DNA of 64,000 bases from CATQHL01 sp965242895 (GCA_965242895.1 OZ251507.1:1984001-2048000), one strand, 5' to 3'; counted from the stretch's first letter, positions 34,598 to 44,463 are shown. The notes: generated by a model from the letters alone, not told the origin. Numbers and translations: made by a program.

Positions 34598-35428
34598 TTA
34601 GGGATCCAGATTCTCGTTCAGCAGCGCTTCGAATGAACTCCTCGCCGATTTGGTGAGCGGCCCGGGGCAGGACGGCAAGTCGGTCCCGTCCACGCTGCGT
34701 ATGGGGTGCACCCCTCGTGTGGCCGAGGAGAGGAAAGCCTCTTCGGCTTCGCTCAAAGCCGACAGCGGCAGCGGAGTTTCCTCGGCGTCGGTGATTTCTA
34801 ACAGGAGCCCCCTGGTGACGCCCGCTAGACAGCCCGAAGACAGCGGGGGAGTGTGCAGCCTTCCTTTGCTCGCCGCGAAAACGTTGGTTCCGGTCCCCTC
34901 GCAGAGTTCTCCGCGAGTGTTAGCGAAGATGGCTTCACCCGCCCCCGATTCTCTTGCCCACATGAGGGCGCGCACGTTCTCGGCGTATGAAACCGACTTG
35001 ACACCCACCAGGGCTCCCCGGTCGTTGCGCACCCAGGGAGCGGTCCGCACCGCTTCGTCGGGCGGCCAGCCTTCATGTTCCTCAGCGATGATGATCAGAC
35101 TGGCAGGGCCGCTTCCCCTCGTCGAGCTGAGTTTCCCTGAGCCGCTGCTGAGCGTGATCCGCAACCTGCCTAGGGGGAGTTCGCTGATCGCAAGCAACTC
35201 GGCCACCGCTGCTCGAACCTGCTCAGGGTCGGGTTGCTCCAGTCCCATCGCCGCGGCTGACCTGCCCAGGCGGTCGACATGCCGACCCAGGGCGAAGGCC
35301 TGTCCGGAGATCACGCGCATCGTTTCGAAGACGCCGTCGCCGACGATCAGTCCGTGATCACGCGGCGAGACTTTCGCTTGGGCCTCTTTGCGGATTTCCC
35401 CGTTGATCCACACCAGACTTTCGTTCAT
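34598..35428 (-). CDS. Class IV aminotransferase / aminodeoxychorismate lyase-like protein
   Basis: The 276-residue product starts at ATG 35428 with WINGEI and has the fold-type IV PLP signs: GDGVFETMRV, the lysine segment GVKSVSYAENV (catalytic Lys), EAIFANTRGELCEGTGTNVF, and SSATRGVHPI. Length and sequence fit PabC-like aminodeoxychorismate lyase (folate pathway) or D-amino-acid or branched-chain aminotransferases; PabC-like seems most likely, but no pab genes adjoin it. It is convergent with the M23 gene. The 117-base gap 34481-34597 holds only G-rich DNA with a repeated GCGAGAAGTTAG. Confidence 0.8.
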   Translation of the reverse strand: MNESLVWINGEIRKEAQAKVSPRDHGLIVGDGVFETMRVISGQAFALGRHVDRLGRSAAAMGLEQPDPEQVRAAVAELLAISELPLGRLRITLSSGSGKLSSTRGSGPASLIIIAEEHEGWPPDEAVRTAPWVRNDRGALVGVKSVSYAENVRALMWARESGAGEAIFANTRGELCEGTGTNVFAASKGRLHTPPLSSGCLAGVTRGLLLEITDAEETPLPLSALSEAEEAFLSSATRGVHPIRSVDGTDLPSCPGPLTKSARSSFEALLNENLDP

Positions 35429-35637
35429 AGGGCGAGATTAGTGTTCAAACTCTGCCCGCGCCGGTTTGCGCCGGAGGTTTGCGCCGGAGGTGTTTCGTGT
35501 CTGGTTCTGCGCATGTCTGCCCCAGATGGCATTGAGCGGATCCCCGAGCGGCAAGGACGGGCGTCGTTGGCGGCAGGGGGGCTGTCAGAGTGCTGTTATA
35601 TGGAAATGCGCCCTGTGCGCGCTACCGTTTTTTAAGT

Positions 35638-36510
35638 ATGGCTAGAGGTGACAAGAGCCGCAGAGATCAGCTTCCGGCAGTTCCGCGTTCGGGGAAAGGG
35701 AGCGGTAAATCCGCATCCAGATTTTCCCGCGGCGGGCGTGAGGAGGGCGCCGGGAGGAACTTCGCCGATTTCGCGCAGCGTTCCACGCGTCGCCCCGACG
35801 TCATGCGCGACGTACGACGGGCGGCTAGCAAGGATGCAGGCGAGAACAAGCTGTCCAAACTGATGCGTCCCAGCTTTGGGATGCTCGTGGTGGTCTTGAT
35901 CCTGGCTGGAACGGCTTTCGTAGCCGTCGCCTACAACCTGCGGGACGTCCAGGCTCGCCCGGTGCAGAACGAAGACCACTGGCACTCCCCCTACGCGGTA
36001 TGGGACTGCGCCCAGGGGGGAGAAGGCGGTTTCCTGCCGCCCTTCCAGAGCGACAACGATCCGTCGGGTATCCACTCTCACGGAGACGGGCTCATACACG
36101 TCCATCCGTTTTTTGAGCGCTCTTCCGGTCACGAAGCCAAGTTGAAGCACTTCATAGAGGCCATGGGGATTTCGGTCACCCCCGAGAACATCACCCTCGA
36201 CGACGGCAGGGTGCTGGTTGCGGGCGAGGACTGCGGCGGGGAACCCTCCATCATCGTGGTGGCGCGCTGGGAGTTTGCCTCTTCCGTGGATGAGGCGCCG
36301 CAGGTGTTCACCGAGGAGTTCGGCGAACTTCGTTTTCTCAATAACGGAGAAGCTTGGACGATTGCACGGGCTCCGGAGGGTGCCGAAATCCCGCCCCCGC
36401 CCCCTGATAGAATTTCCTTCCTGGAGTTGGTCGACCCCAACGCCTTGAGCAGGGGGGACGAAGAGGCCGGTCAGGGAGAAGAGGGAAATCTGGAGGACGC
36501 CGAGGAGTGA
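35638..36510 (+). CDS. Single-pass membrane protein with HSHGDGLIHVHP motif, function unknown
   Basis: The ATG at 35638 (MARGDKSRRD) is preferred over an upstream start that gives a non-conserved lead. A basic Ser/Arg-rich cytoplasmic part of about 75 residues is followed by one membrane helix (FGMLVVVLILAGTAFVAVAY) and an outside domain. That domain has a His cluster, HSHGDGLIHVHP, and a nearby Cys pair, suggesting metal binding (inference). The last 30 residues are acidic. It lies upstream of manC on the same strand with a 118-base gap that includes a GCTTCC/GGAAGC hairpin (36515-36531). I do not recognise a named family with a known role. Confidence 0.75.
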   Translation: MARGDKSRRDQLPAVPRSGKGSGKSASRFSRGGREEGAGRNFADFAQRSTRRPDVMRDVRRAASKDAGENKLSKLMRPSFGMLVVVLILAGTAFVAVAYNLRDVQARPVQNEDHWHSPYAVWDCAQGGEGGFLPPFQSDNDPSGIHSHGDGLIHVHPFFERSSGHEAKLKHFIEAMGISVTPENITLDDGRVLVAGEDCGGEPSIIVVARWEFASSVDEAPQVFTEEFGELRFLNNGEAWTIARAPEGAEIPPPPPDRISFLELVDPNALSRGDEEAGQGEEGNLEDAEE

Positions 36511-36628
36511 CTTCGCTTCCGGGGGGGAAGCAGGCCGCTGAGGGCCGAAAGAGATTTCCAAGGTTCAACCCTCCCGACTTTCCGCGCCAAGAATCGACGC
36601 CTTGCCTTAGAAGGTCGGAGCTCGACGC

Positions 36629-37645
36629 ATGACGGCTGGCGGTCGGAGGGTGAGGAGTGCGGTAGTCCTTGCGGGCGGGTTGGGCACGCGTCTGCGCCCG
36701 CTCACCCTGAAGAGGCCGAAGCAGATGCTCCCCATCGTGGATCGGCCCATGATCGAGCACGTAGTAGGAAAGCTGGCAAGTGAAGGAGTCGAGGACGTCG
36801 TGCTCTCTCTCGGCTACCGCCCCGACGAGTTTCTGTTGAACTACCCGGATGGACGCTGCGCCGGAGCCGGAATCACCTACGCCACGGAGCCGCACAGGCT
36901 GGGGACGGCGGGCGGATTGCTTTGGGCGGTTCGTCACGCTAAAGAGACGAGTCGGAGGGGTGACTGCTTTTCGGAGACGTTCATGGTGGTCAACGGCGAC
37001 ATCCTGACCGAAGCCTCCTTCGACGCTCTGGTTACTTTGCATCGTCGTGCTCGAGGCGCCGAGGCCACCATCCTGACCATTCCCGTCAATGACGTCTCGC
37101 GCTTCGGGAGCGTCCTCGCCCTCGATGACGGCAAGGTCTTGGATTTCGTGGAGAAGCCGTCGGACTCCGCTTCTGCCGGAGGGTGGATAAATGCTGGGAT
37201 ATACGTCTTGGAGCCTTCGGTGTTGAATCTGATCGAAGACGGCCGATTGGTTTCCATGGAGAGGGACATTTTCCCGGCGCTGGCCGAAGCGGGAAAGCTG
37301 TACGCCATGCGCAGCGAGGATTACTGGATAGACGCAGGCACGCCGCTGTCCTACCTGCAGTCGCAGTTGGACTTGATCTCAGGGAGGCGCAGCGAAGTGC
37401 TCTTGGGGGTGGACAGCACGGCCAAGGTGTCGCCGGACGCAAGTGTTTCGGAGAGCGTGATCATGGGGCGAGTCGAGGTGGAGGAAGGTGCTGTGGTGCA
37501 CGGGTCGGTGATTTTGCCTGGCGGGAAGGTGTGCAGGGGGGCTCGCGTCACCGACGCTGTGGTGGGCTTCGACGCTGTGGTGTCGGAGGGGGCGGTGGTA
37601 GACGACCTGAGACTGCTCGCCGACGGCGAGAGGGTTCTGTCTTGA
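36629..37645 (+). CDS. manC: Sugar-1-phosphate nucleotidyltransferase (mannose-1-phosphate guanylyltransferase type)
   Basis: The N-terminus has the nucleotide-binding signature GGLGTRLRPLT followed by KRPKQMLPIVDRPMIEHV, typical of NTP-sugar transferases. A middle VVNGDIL and VEKPSD support the fold, and the last 85 residues are hexapeptide-like left-handed helix repeats. Substrate choice (mannose-1-phosphate/GTP versus glucose-1-phosphate) is inferred from the neighbourhood: manB, a phosphomannose-type isomerase and polyprenyl-type glycosyltransferases lie within 18 kb, and actinobacterial manC has this setting near cofD/cofE. Confidence 0.82.
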   Translation: MTAGGRRVRSAVVLAGGLGTRLRPLTLKRPKQMLPIVDRPMIEHVVGKLASEGVEDVVLSLGYRPDEFLLNYPDGRCAGAGITYATEPHRLGTAGGLLWAVRHAKETSRRGDCFSETFMVVNGDILTEASFDALVTLHRRARGAEATILTIPVNDVSRFGSVLALDDGKVLDFVEKPSDSASAGGWINAGIYVLEPSVLNLIEDGRLVSMERDIFPALAEAGKLYAMRSEDYWIDAGTPLSYLQSQLDLISGRRSEVLLGVDSTAKVSPDASVSESVIMGRVEVEEGAVVHGSVILPGGKVCRGARVTDAVVGFDAVVSEGAVVDDLRLLADGERVLS

Positions 37646-37725
37646 TCCGTCCCGGCACCCCGTCTCGCATCCTCTCGGCACCCGTCTCGGTACCCCTAGG
37701 GGGGATGCCTAGGGAGAGGGCAGCC

Positions 37726-38424
37726 TCAGCGGAAGAGGTCTTCTCCAGCGGGACGCAAGAGATCGCTCTTCACGCTTCCGCTTCCTAGCCACGCCTCAGG
37801 GAGTCCCCGTACCACGGCCGCGGGGATGCCGCGGTTCTTGCCCATCACCATTTCGGCGGCGGCCGCGATCTCGTCGACGAGGGCAATCTCAGTGACTTGC
37901 AGGCTCCTGCCGACTGCGTCGGTGCAGCCCCTGAGGTCAAGGACGGGCTTGACCCCGGCGCACCCGATAGCGACGTCCACCAGACCTCGGCGCCAGGGCC
38001 GCCCAAAAGTGTCGGTGATTACGACCCCCACCGCCTTGCCGAATCGGGCGAGGATTCTGTCTCTGATGCGCCGCGCCGATCGGTCGGAATCCAGCGGCAA
38101 GAGGGCGGCCTGACCCTCAGGAACGTTGGAGTAGTCCACGCCGGCGTTGGCGCAGACGAAGCCGTGAGGCGTCTCGCAGATCAGAAGTTCGCCCCGCCGC
38201 CGGAGCACGCGGACGGATTCCGACTCCACCAGCCGAAGGCGTTCGGCGGGGTCTGCTGCGTTCACCGGCCGTAGACGCCCTTCGGCCTTGGAAACGATCT
38301 TTTGAGTGACCACCAACACGTCTCCGTCGAGGAGCGAAGCGGCGGCGGCTAGCTCGGCGGCCAGATCGCATTCAGGGGTGATCTCTCCCAGCCCCTCTAC
38401 TGCGATTATTTCCAGTCTGTTCAA
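37726..38424 (-). CDS. cofE: Coenzyme F420-0:L-glutamate ligase, single-domain form
   Basis: CofE adds glutamates to F420-0 using GTP. The TTG at 38424 overlaps the stop of cofD (TTGA). Family signs include DGDVLVVTQKIVSKAEGR near the N-terminus, LICETPHGFVCANAGVDYSN, and TDTFGRPWRRGLVDVAIGC. The product has 232 residues and lacks the C-terminal flavin/nitroreductase domain of mycobacterial FbiB, so a separate dehydro-F420 reductase would be needed elsewhere. Convergent with manC; the 80-base gap has CCCGTCTCG repeats but no clear terminator. Confidence 0.92.
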   Translation of the reverse strand: MNRLEIIAVEGLGEITPECDLAAELAAAASLLDGDVLVVTQKIVSKAEGRLRPVNAADPAERLRLVESESVRVLRRRGELLICETPHGFVCANAGVDYSNVPEGQAALLPLDSDRSARRIRDRILARFGKAVGVVITDTFGRPWRRGLVDVAIGCAGVKPVLDLRGCTDAVGRSLQVTEIALVDEIAAAAEMVMGKNRGIPAAVVRGLPEAWLGSGSVKSDLLRPAGEDLFR

Positions 38425-39395
38425 GGTGTCGTCGAAAGCACGAATTCGGCCAGTTCAGCAGCCAACTGCGGAGTGCGCATGACCGCAGGGGCAACCGCGC
38501 AGCGCATTCCTTCGGCCTCCACGTCCCCGCTTCGATGCCGATCGGCTTCGTCCACCACCAGGACAGACGCCAGCGGCGAATAAAGCCGGGCGACCCCAGC
38601 CACGGAAGGTTCGTACCCCAACTCGGCCATCAGCCGGGCAGCGGGGCCCCTCAGGGCTTGGCCGGCAACGATGGGAGAGATTGCCGCCGTTGTCTCACGG
38701 CGTTCTTCCAACGCCGCTCGGATGCCGCCGATAGCCAGGATCGGCCAGATGGAGAGGATCGGATTGGAGGGGGCGATGACCGCCGCGGCGGACTGACTGA
38801 CCGCCTCAATCACGCCCGGGCCGGGGCGTGCTGCCTCGGCCCCAGCGAACCGGATTGAGCGAACCGGAACGGAGTGCCTGCGAGCCACGAAGTATTCCTG
38901 AAAACCGATCTCCTCTGCCTCCTCTGGGCGCCCCACCGCCAGAGTCAGCCGGGTCTCGATGCGGTCGTCGGTGGCAGGCAGAAGACGAATGTGCAGTCCC
39001 CATCCGGAGGCTATCTCAGAGGTCACCTGTGAGAGGGGCGCGCCTTCTGCCAGACGCCGAGTGCGGTAGATGTGGGTTCCCAGGTCGCGGTCTCCCAGGG
39101 TGAACCAGGTCTCGCCACCCAGCCGCCGCAGGGTCTCCAGAGCCTGATGGGTTTCCCCGCGCAGCCCCCAGCCGGTCGCGGGGTTGAGTTCTCCGGCTAG
39201 GCAGTAGGTCACGGTGTCGAGGTCGGGGCTGATGTGCAGTCCGTTCAGCACCACGTCGTCGCCGCAGTTCACCACGGCGGCTATCTTCGATGGCTCGGTC
39301 ACCTGCACCAGTCCTCGCAGGAATCGGGCCGCTCCGTAGCCGCCGGCCAGGACGGTCGTCTCGAGTTTGTGAGAGGGGTCGCCCGAATCGCTCAC
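38421..39395 (-). CDS. cofD: 2-phospho-L-lactate transferase (F420 biosynthesis)
   Basis: CofD transfers the phospholactyl or phosphoenolpyruvyl moiety to the deazaflavin Fo. The GTG at 39395 starts a 324-residue product with the family signs VLAGGYGAARFLRGL, VVNCGDDVVLNGLHISPDLD, TWFTLGDRDLGTHIYRT and APSNPILSIWPIL. It is coupled to cofE, and the pair sits in the same neighbourhood as in other F420-producing actinobacteria. The 231-base gap to the divergent glycosyltransferase holds only a doubtful 65-codon ORF. Confidence 0.93.
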   Translation of the reverse strand: MSDSGDPSHKLETTVLAGGYGAARFLRGLVQVTEPSKIAAVVNCGDDVVLNGLHISPDLDTVTYCLAGELNPATGWGLRGETHQALETLRRLGGETWFTLGDRDLGTHIYRTRRLAEGAPLSQVTSEIASGWGLHIRLLPATDDRIETRLTLAVGRPEEAEEIGFQEYFVARRHSVPVRSIRFAGAEAARPGPGVIEAVSQSAAAVIAPSNPILSIWPILAIGGIRAALEERRETTAAISPIVAGQALRGPAARLMAELGYEPSVAGVARLYSPLASVLVVDEADRHRSGDVEAEGMRCAVAPAVMRTPQLAAELAEFVLSTTP

Positions 39396-39626
39396 GGTTG
39401 AGTATGCCCTCTGGAATTAAAGTTAGATTCGATGTCGACCCTCGGCTTGAAGCTGCTGATTGCGTCCGTTTTCGCTCATTTCAGGGGCTTGACGGAGTTA
39501 CGGAGTTGCTGTGCGGGCTCGCCTGCGAAGCGAAGCGCCTAGTCTCTTGTGCTGTCCGGATTACTCTCGATTTGATGATGGAATGGCCGAGGATCCCGTA
39601 ATCAACACCTTGGTTTCACATCTGAG

Positions 39627-42600
39627 ATGAGTTTGGGCGACGTCGATCCTCTGCCGCGAATCGGCCCGCTCGTCCACGCCGTGGTCGTGGCCCACTCGCC
39701 CGGAGAATGGTTCGAGGAAACCCTGAGATCCCTGCGCGACCAGGAGCATTCTAACCTTCACGTCACGGTCGTGGAAACGTCGGAGGCTTCCGACCCTTCT
39801 CCTGAGGAGGGAGGTGTTTCCGAGGTTGCGGAGCGCGTGGCCGAGGTGCTCCCCGAAGCTTCCGTGCTGGCTGTGGAAGGCAATCCCGGGTTCGCGGCGG
39901 CTGCGAACGCCGTCCTAGATGTGCATGAACCCTGGCTTGCTTCCTCTGGTGAGGAGCGTCTCTATTTCTTGATTTGCCACGACGACGTTTCGCTGGCGCC
40001 GAACGCCGTTACGCAGCTACTCGAAGAGTCGATGAGGTCAGGAGCCGAGGTCGTCGGCCCCAAGTTGGTGGATTGGGACAACACTAAGTCGCTGCAGTCG
40101 ATGGGATACACGGTCGATCGGCTCGGCACTCCCATACCTCTCGTCACCCCGGGTGAGCACGATCAGGGGCAGCACGACGATCCGATCACGGCTTTGGCTG
40201 CCTCTAGCGCCTGCATGCTGGTTCGCTGCGACCTCTTCAAAAGTCTGGGCGGCTTCGACGGGGCAATGTCTTTCCACGGCGAAGACACCGACTTCGGACG
40301 ACGCGCCGTGATTGCCGGAGCGTCGGTGCGTGTGGCGCCCGACGCGGTTGTCCGCCATCGGGGGAGGTTGCCGGAACGCAACCCCGCCTTAACTCGAGAC
40401 CGGATGATCTGGCAGCACAACCTGCGCTCCGCCTTGGTATGCGCTCCTCCTCACGAGTTTGCGCTGCTCCCCCTGGCCTTGCTCATGATGTTCCTTGAGG
40501 GCTTGGCCTCTTTGCTGACCGGGCACTTCCGCCGCTTCCTCTCCCTGGCGGTTGCTTGGCCTTGGAATCTGCTCGGCCTGCCCGAAGTTCTGAGCAGGCG
40601 TCGTCAGTTGGCTCAGTTGAGTTCGGAGGATTCGCTGGAGCGGGCTGCCCGACTGCAGTCCCAGAACGTGGTTTCGCTGCGAAGGTTTCTCAGAGCACTG
40701 TTCTTGGGCACGGAGGAAACGGATGGATTCCTAGGGCGCCCTGGCCGCTACTGGGCGGCCTTCCGCAGCGGATCGGCGCGCATTTCGCTGGCGGTTTGGT
40801 TGGCGGCGGGCGCTGTGTTCGTCTTCGGGAGCAGGCACCTCCTGACCCGTGGGGTGCCCGCGGTCGGAGAGATCGCCCCCTTCGGCGATTCCCCTGGCGA
40901 ACTCTTCTGGGAATGGCTCAGTTCCTGGCGACCCGAGGGATTGGGGGGGGAGGGTTTCGCCCCGACGGCCTTGCCGATCCTGGGGGTGGCCGCTTCCGTG
41001 CTGTTCGGTTCAGCATCCCTGGCTCGGACCGCCCTGCTGATCGGACTCATACCGTTCGGAGCGCTGGGTCTCTGGCGGTTCATGGCCAAGTTCGATTCGA
41101 AGCCCGGTCAGGTGGCGGGTCTGGCCGCATTCTTGATGATGCCTCTGCCTTACAACGCCCTGGCCAACGGAAACTGGAGCGCCCTGGGCGTCTACGGGGT
41201 TCTGCCCTGGGTCTTGCTGTGGCTTTCCCGAGGAGTTGCCGCCGACGGAGACGGGGGAAAACGCTCAGGCTTCCTCTTTGGCTGGGCGGCTCCCATTCTG
41301 ATGTTGGGCATCCTGATCGGTCTCTTGGGGGCGTTCGTCCCCCTCGCCTTGATTGGCTTCGCCATGCTGGCTCTGGCCATCGCATTGGGCGGTCTGCTAG
41401 CCGGGGAGGTGAAGCGTCTGCCCAAGCTGGCGGTACTGACGCTGGGAGGAGCCGCCGTCGGCTGGGTGCTCAACTGGCCGTCCGCTCCCCGCTCCTGGCG
41501 CGAACTGGTGGACTTCGGCGGGGCGCGTCCCCCTTCTGGGGATGGGCATTCCTTTACCGAGATGCTCTTGTTCGACACCGGAGCGGTCGGCGTGCAGGGT
41601 CTGTCATGGGGCCTGGCGGCGCTCGGCGCGTTGGGGTTGGTCCTGGCCCGAGGCGGAAGATTCGTTTGGTTGCTTCGTGCCTGGTGCCTGATCCTGTTCT
41701 CCATGCTGGCGGCTCTGGCCAGCGAGCACGGCTGGTTGGTAAGTGGACTTCCACGCGTGGAGGTATTGCTGGCGCCTGCCGCGGTCGCTCTGGCGGCAGC
41801 GGTGGCTCTAGGCGTGGCGAGCATCGACCGCGACGCCCGCAACCTGAACAGGTCTCTTCTCACCGCTGCGGCTTGGACAGCCTTGTTGATCGGCAGTATC
41901 CCCGTCCTCATAACGACCCTCGACGGGCGCTGGGGGATGCCCGAGGGGGACTATTCCACGACGCTGGCGGGGGTGGAGGCCGAATCCGAGTCGGAAGCCT
42001 TTCGCGTTCTCTGGGTGGGTCACCCCGACGTGATGCCTCTGGCAGGTTGGCCGCTGGAAGGAGACCTGGTCTATGCAACGACCCTCTCAGGCGTCCCCAA
42101 GGTCGGCTCGCAGTGGCTTACCGCTCCGGCAGGGGAGGCGGATCGTCTCGCCAGAGTCTGGGATGAGGCCGTGAACGGCGGCAGCAACCGACTTGGGGAA
42201 CTCCTAGCCCCCCTAGGGGTCAGGTATCTGATGGTCGTGGAACGGCTGGCGCCGGAGCCTTTCGGGGAGGTGGAGCGTTTAGTGCCCGATCGGGTGTCCC
42301 GGCGTCTCGAATCCCAATTCGACATGCACCTCCTAGATACCCGCCCGGGTTTGAGGGTGTTTCGCAACACGATTTCTCCCTCGACCCACTCCGTGCTGGT
42401 GGGGACGGGCTCCGTCGAGGCGGTAGTCCTGAGCGAGGAGAAGGTCGCACTTCCCGTCTACGACCGCCCCACCCTGGGGCGAGGCAAGATCATTGACCCG
42501 GTACGGGTCTACGTGGCCGACGCTGCGGACGGATGGACTCTTTCCTTGGACGGGAGCCAGGTCGACGCCGAGAGTGTCTCGGGGTGGGCTCGAAGTTTTG

Positions 42601-42755
42601 ATGCGGCGCCTCTCGAAGGGGTGGAGGGCAGTGATATAGAACTCCGTTACGCCTCAGAGCGAAGCCGTTCTGTGCAGGTCGGTCAGATGCTCTCTTGGGG
42701 TTTCGTCCTGCTGTCGGCGGCCTTGTTGGGGCTGAGCCGCCGTCGAGTGACCTGA
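39627..42755 (+). CDS. Family 2 glycosyltransferase with large multi-pass membrane domain
   Basis: Residues 1-270 form a GT2 domain: VHAVVVAHSPGEWFEETLRS, the acidic CHDDVSL, and GEDTDFGRRAV, as in rhamnosyl/galactofuranosyl-type enzymes that add sugars to lipid-linked glycans. From about residue 300 to 750 many hydrophobic helices follow, then a soluble C-terminal domain and a final helix close to the end. The size (1042 residues) is normal for actinobacterial members of this architecture. The next gene starts 22 bases after its stop and encodes a DUF5719 protein, a pairing common in actinobacteria. Likely role: cell-envelope glycan assembly. The long open frame on the same strand at 40556-42166 is only its shadow. 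Confidence 0.85.
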   Translation: MSLGDVDPLPRIGPLVHAVVVAHSPGEWFEETLRSLRDQEHSNLHVTVVETSEASDPSPEEGGVSEVAERVAEVLPEASVLAVEGNPGFAAAANAVLDVHEPWLASSGEERLYFLICHDDVSLAPNAVTQLLEESMRSGAEVVGPKLVDWDNTKSLQSMGYTVDRLGTPIPLVTPGEHDQGQHDDPITALAASSACMLVRCDLFKSLGGFDGAMSFHGEDTDFGRRAVIAGASVRVAPDAVVRHRGRLPERNPALTRDRMIWQHNLRSALVCAPPHEFALLPLALLMMFLEGLASLLTGHFRRFLSLAVAWPWNLLGLPEVLSRRRQLAQLSSEDSLERAARLQSQNVVSLRRFLRALFLGTEETDGFLGRPGRYWAAFRSGSARISLAVWLAAGAVFVFGSRHLLTRGVPAVGEIAPFGDSPGELFWEWLSSWRPEGLGGEGFAPTALPILGVAASVLFGSASLARTALLIGLIPFGALGLWRFMAKFDSKPGQVAGLAAFLMMPLPYNALANGNWSALGVYGVLPWVLLWLSRGVAADGDGGKRSGFLFGWAAPILMLGILIGLLGAFVPLALIGFAMLALAIALGGLLAGEVKRLPKLAVLTLGGAAVGWVLNWPSAPRSWRELVDFGGARPPSGDGHSFTEMLLFDTGAVGVQGLSWGLAALGALGLVLARGGRFVWLLRAWCLILFSMLAALASEHGWLVSGLPRVEVLLAPAAVALAAAVALGVASIDRDARNLNRSLLTAAAWTALLIGSIPVLITTLDGRWGMPEGDYSTTLAGVEAESESEAFRVLWVGHPDVMPLAGWPLEGDLVYATTLSGVPKVGSQWLTAPAGEADRLARVWDEAVNGGSNRLGELLAPLGVRYLMVVERLAPEPFGEVERLVPDRVSRRLESQFDMHLLDTRPGLRVFRNTISPSTHSVLVGTGSVEAVVLSEEKVALPVYDRPTLGRGKIIDPVRVYVADAADGWTLSLDGSQVDAESVSGWARSFDAAPLEGVEGSDIELRYASERSRSVQVGQMLSWGFVLLSAALLGLSRRRVT

Positions 42756-42777
42756 GTTACCTGAGGTGAGGCAAACG

Positions 42778-44409
42778 ATGCGCTGGCTTTCGGTTCTGGC
42801 GCTGGCAGCAGCTTTCGCCTTTCTGGGGGCGGCGGATCTGACCTCCTCCAGACAGCAGGAGGCAGCTTCTCCGATCTCCTCCGAAGTGCTGGTGCCTGCC
42901 GGTTTCTCCGCCGAGGGGGGGGTGACTTGGTTTTGTATGGGAGGTCTATTGGGTAAGTCGGGGAATGAAACCAGGCTGGTCGTGACGAACGTCGGTGAAC
43001 AGGTCTTGACAGGGAGGGTCTTGGTGTTTCCTGCGGTGCCCCTCGGCGGCGCTTCTCGGATGTGGAATACCGTCGAGACGGAGGTCAGGATCGAACCGCA
43101 TTCCCAGGCAACTCTCGTCCTCAGCGAGGTGTTCGCTACGGAGGGCAACGAGCAGTTGGCGGATTTTGAGGAAGTGTTCGTCTCGGCCTTGGTACGGCTC
43201 GAAGGGCCTGACGGCGTCGCTGCCCAGAGTGTGACCTGGCAGGGCTACACCGACTCGGTCAACTGCCTCACCACTACCTCTTCCTCATGGCATTTCGCCG
43301 CCCTCAGCACGCGGCGAGACGCCCGGGCGAATCTGTACTTGCTGAATCCGTACCCAGACGACGCAGTGGTCGACCTGTCGGTCGTCGCCGACGACCGACG
43401 CAGAAATCCCGTGGCCTACACGGGCGTCGTGGTTCCGCCCGGCACTCTGAAAGTCTTAGATCTAAGTTCGGAGGTGACGCGTCGACACCAGATCTCGCTG
43501 AGCGTAAACGTGCGCCGCGGCAGCGTGGCGGCGGGCAGATTGCTGATATTCGACGGGAGACTGGGCCTCTCCGGAGTTTCCCTCATCAACGGGTCTCCGA
43601 TCTCCGAACTCCAGTGGATGTTTCCTCTCGGCGTGGTTTCCGCTGAGCCCTCCTCGTCGAGTTCCTTCGTTCTGTACAACCCCAATCCCGCAGAGGCTGA
43701 GGTGGAACTCACCGTCGAGACAGACGCCAACCTGCGGGCGCGTCCGGTGGCGCCGTTCGAGATCAGGGTTCCGCCCAGGCAGCGAATCCAGATCGCGTTC
43801 CGCCTCGGTGAAGAGCACCCCGTCTCGGTTGATGGGGAGAGCCCTGGCACGGTTTCGGATGCCTACTTGTTGGATGCCGCTGAGAGGGTCGTTCCCAGCG
43901 AGTCCTATTGGGTGAAGGTGCGTTCCTTCAACGGAATCCCGATCGTTGCGGAGCGTCTGATGACATCGGGCGCTTCTTCGGACTCGAATCTGTCCTTCGT
44001 CGAGATCATGAACGGGGCGGCTGCCACCCAGGGGCGCACGGCAGGTTCCAAGACGCACGTGCTGGTTCGCCTGCCGCACGAGTCGGGGAAAACGATGCGA
44101 CTGGCGCTGGTTAATCCTTCCGTGGAGACGATCAGTCGAGCGAAAGTGGAGATTCTCGGGGCGTCCGGATGGCGCCCTGCCGAAGGACTGGCCGAAGGGA
44201 GGATCGAGATACGGCCTCTCCAGCGTGTCCTGGTTGACTTGGAGGATCCCTCAGCGGGCGCTGCGGGACAACCCGAAAGCGTGCTGGCTTACCGGGTCGA
44301 AGCTTCGGATCCGCTGATCGCTTCCATGGGCGAGGTAGGCAGTTTAGGTGTCCGCGGTTCTGTGCCGGAATCAGCGGAGCTCTCGGAGTTCGGGCTGCTG
44401 TTGTATTGA
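42778..44409 (+). CDS. DUF5719-type exported protein
   Basis: The ATG at 42778 is chosen because AGGTGAGG lies just before it; a GTG 12 bases upstream is the only rival. A signal-type segment (LSVLALAAAFAFLGAAD) starts the protein. The rest is built of beta-rich repeats with the recurring phrase LYLLNPYPDDAVVDLSVV, RLLIFDG and FVLYNPNPAEAEVELTV, which fit DUF5719. It has no catalytic motif. Its constant position after the membrane glycosyltransferase suggests a role in the same envelope process. Confidence 0.75.
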   Translation: MRWLSVLALAAAFAFLGAADLTSSRQQEAASPISSEVLVPAGFSAEGGVTWFCMGGLLGKSGNETRLVVTNVGEQVLTGRVLVFPAVPLGGASRMWNTVETEVRIEPHSQATLVLSEVFATEGNEQLADFEEVFVSALVRLEGPDGVAAQSVTWQGYTDSVNCLTTTSSSWHFAALSTRRDARANLYLLNPYPDDAVVDLSVVADDRRRNPVAYTGVVVPPGTLKVLDLSSEVTRRHQISLSVNVRRGSVAAGRLLIFDGRLGLSGVSLINGSPISELQWMFPLGVVSAEPSSSSSFVLYNPNPAEAEVELTVETDANLRARPVAPFEIRVPPRQRIQIAFRLGEEHPVSVDGESPGTVSDAYLLDAAERVVPSESYWVKVRSFNGIPIVAERLMTSGASSDSNLSFVEIMNGAAATQGRTAGSKTHVLVRLPHESGKTMRLALVNPSVETISRAKVEILGASGWRPAEGLAEGRIEIRPLQRVLVDLEDPSAGAAGQPESVLAYRVEASDPLIASMGEVGSLGVRGSVPESAELSEFGLLLY

Positions 44410-44463
44410 GGCGGCTGGGGCTGCTGGGGCCTGCGCTGGGGCGGCTGAGCGTCCCGGTCTCGC

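Noticed and set aside
39404..39601. 65-codon plus-strand ORF in the slot between cofD and the glycosyltransferase where WhiB might be expected
   Set aside because: It has four Cys, but their spacing does not fit WhiB and the Gly-Trp motif is missing; no ribosome site is visible.
40556..42166. 536-codon plus-strand ORF inside the membrane glycosyltransferase
   Set aside because: It is Arg/Gly-rich, out of frame with a gene that has clear domain and helix structure, and is typical of shadow frames in GC-rich DNA.
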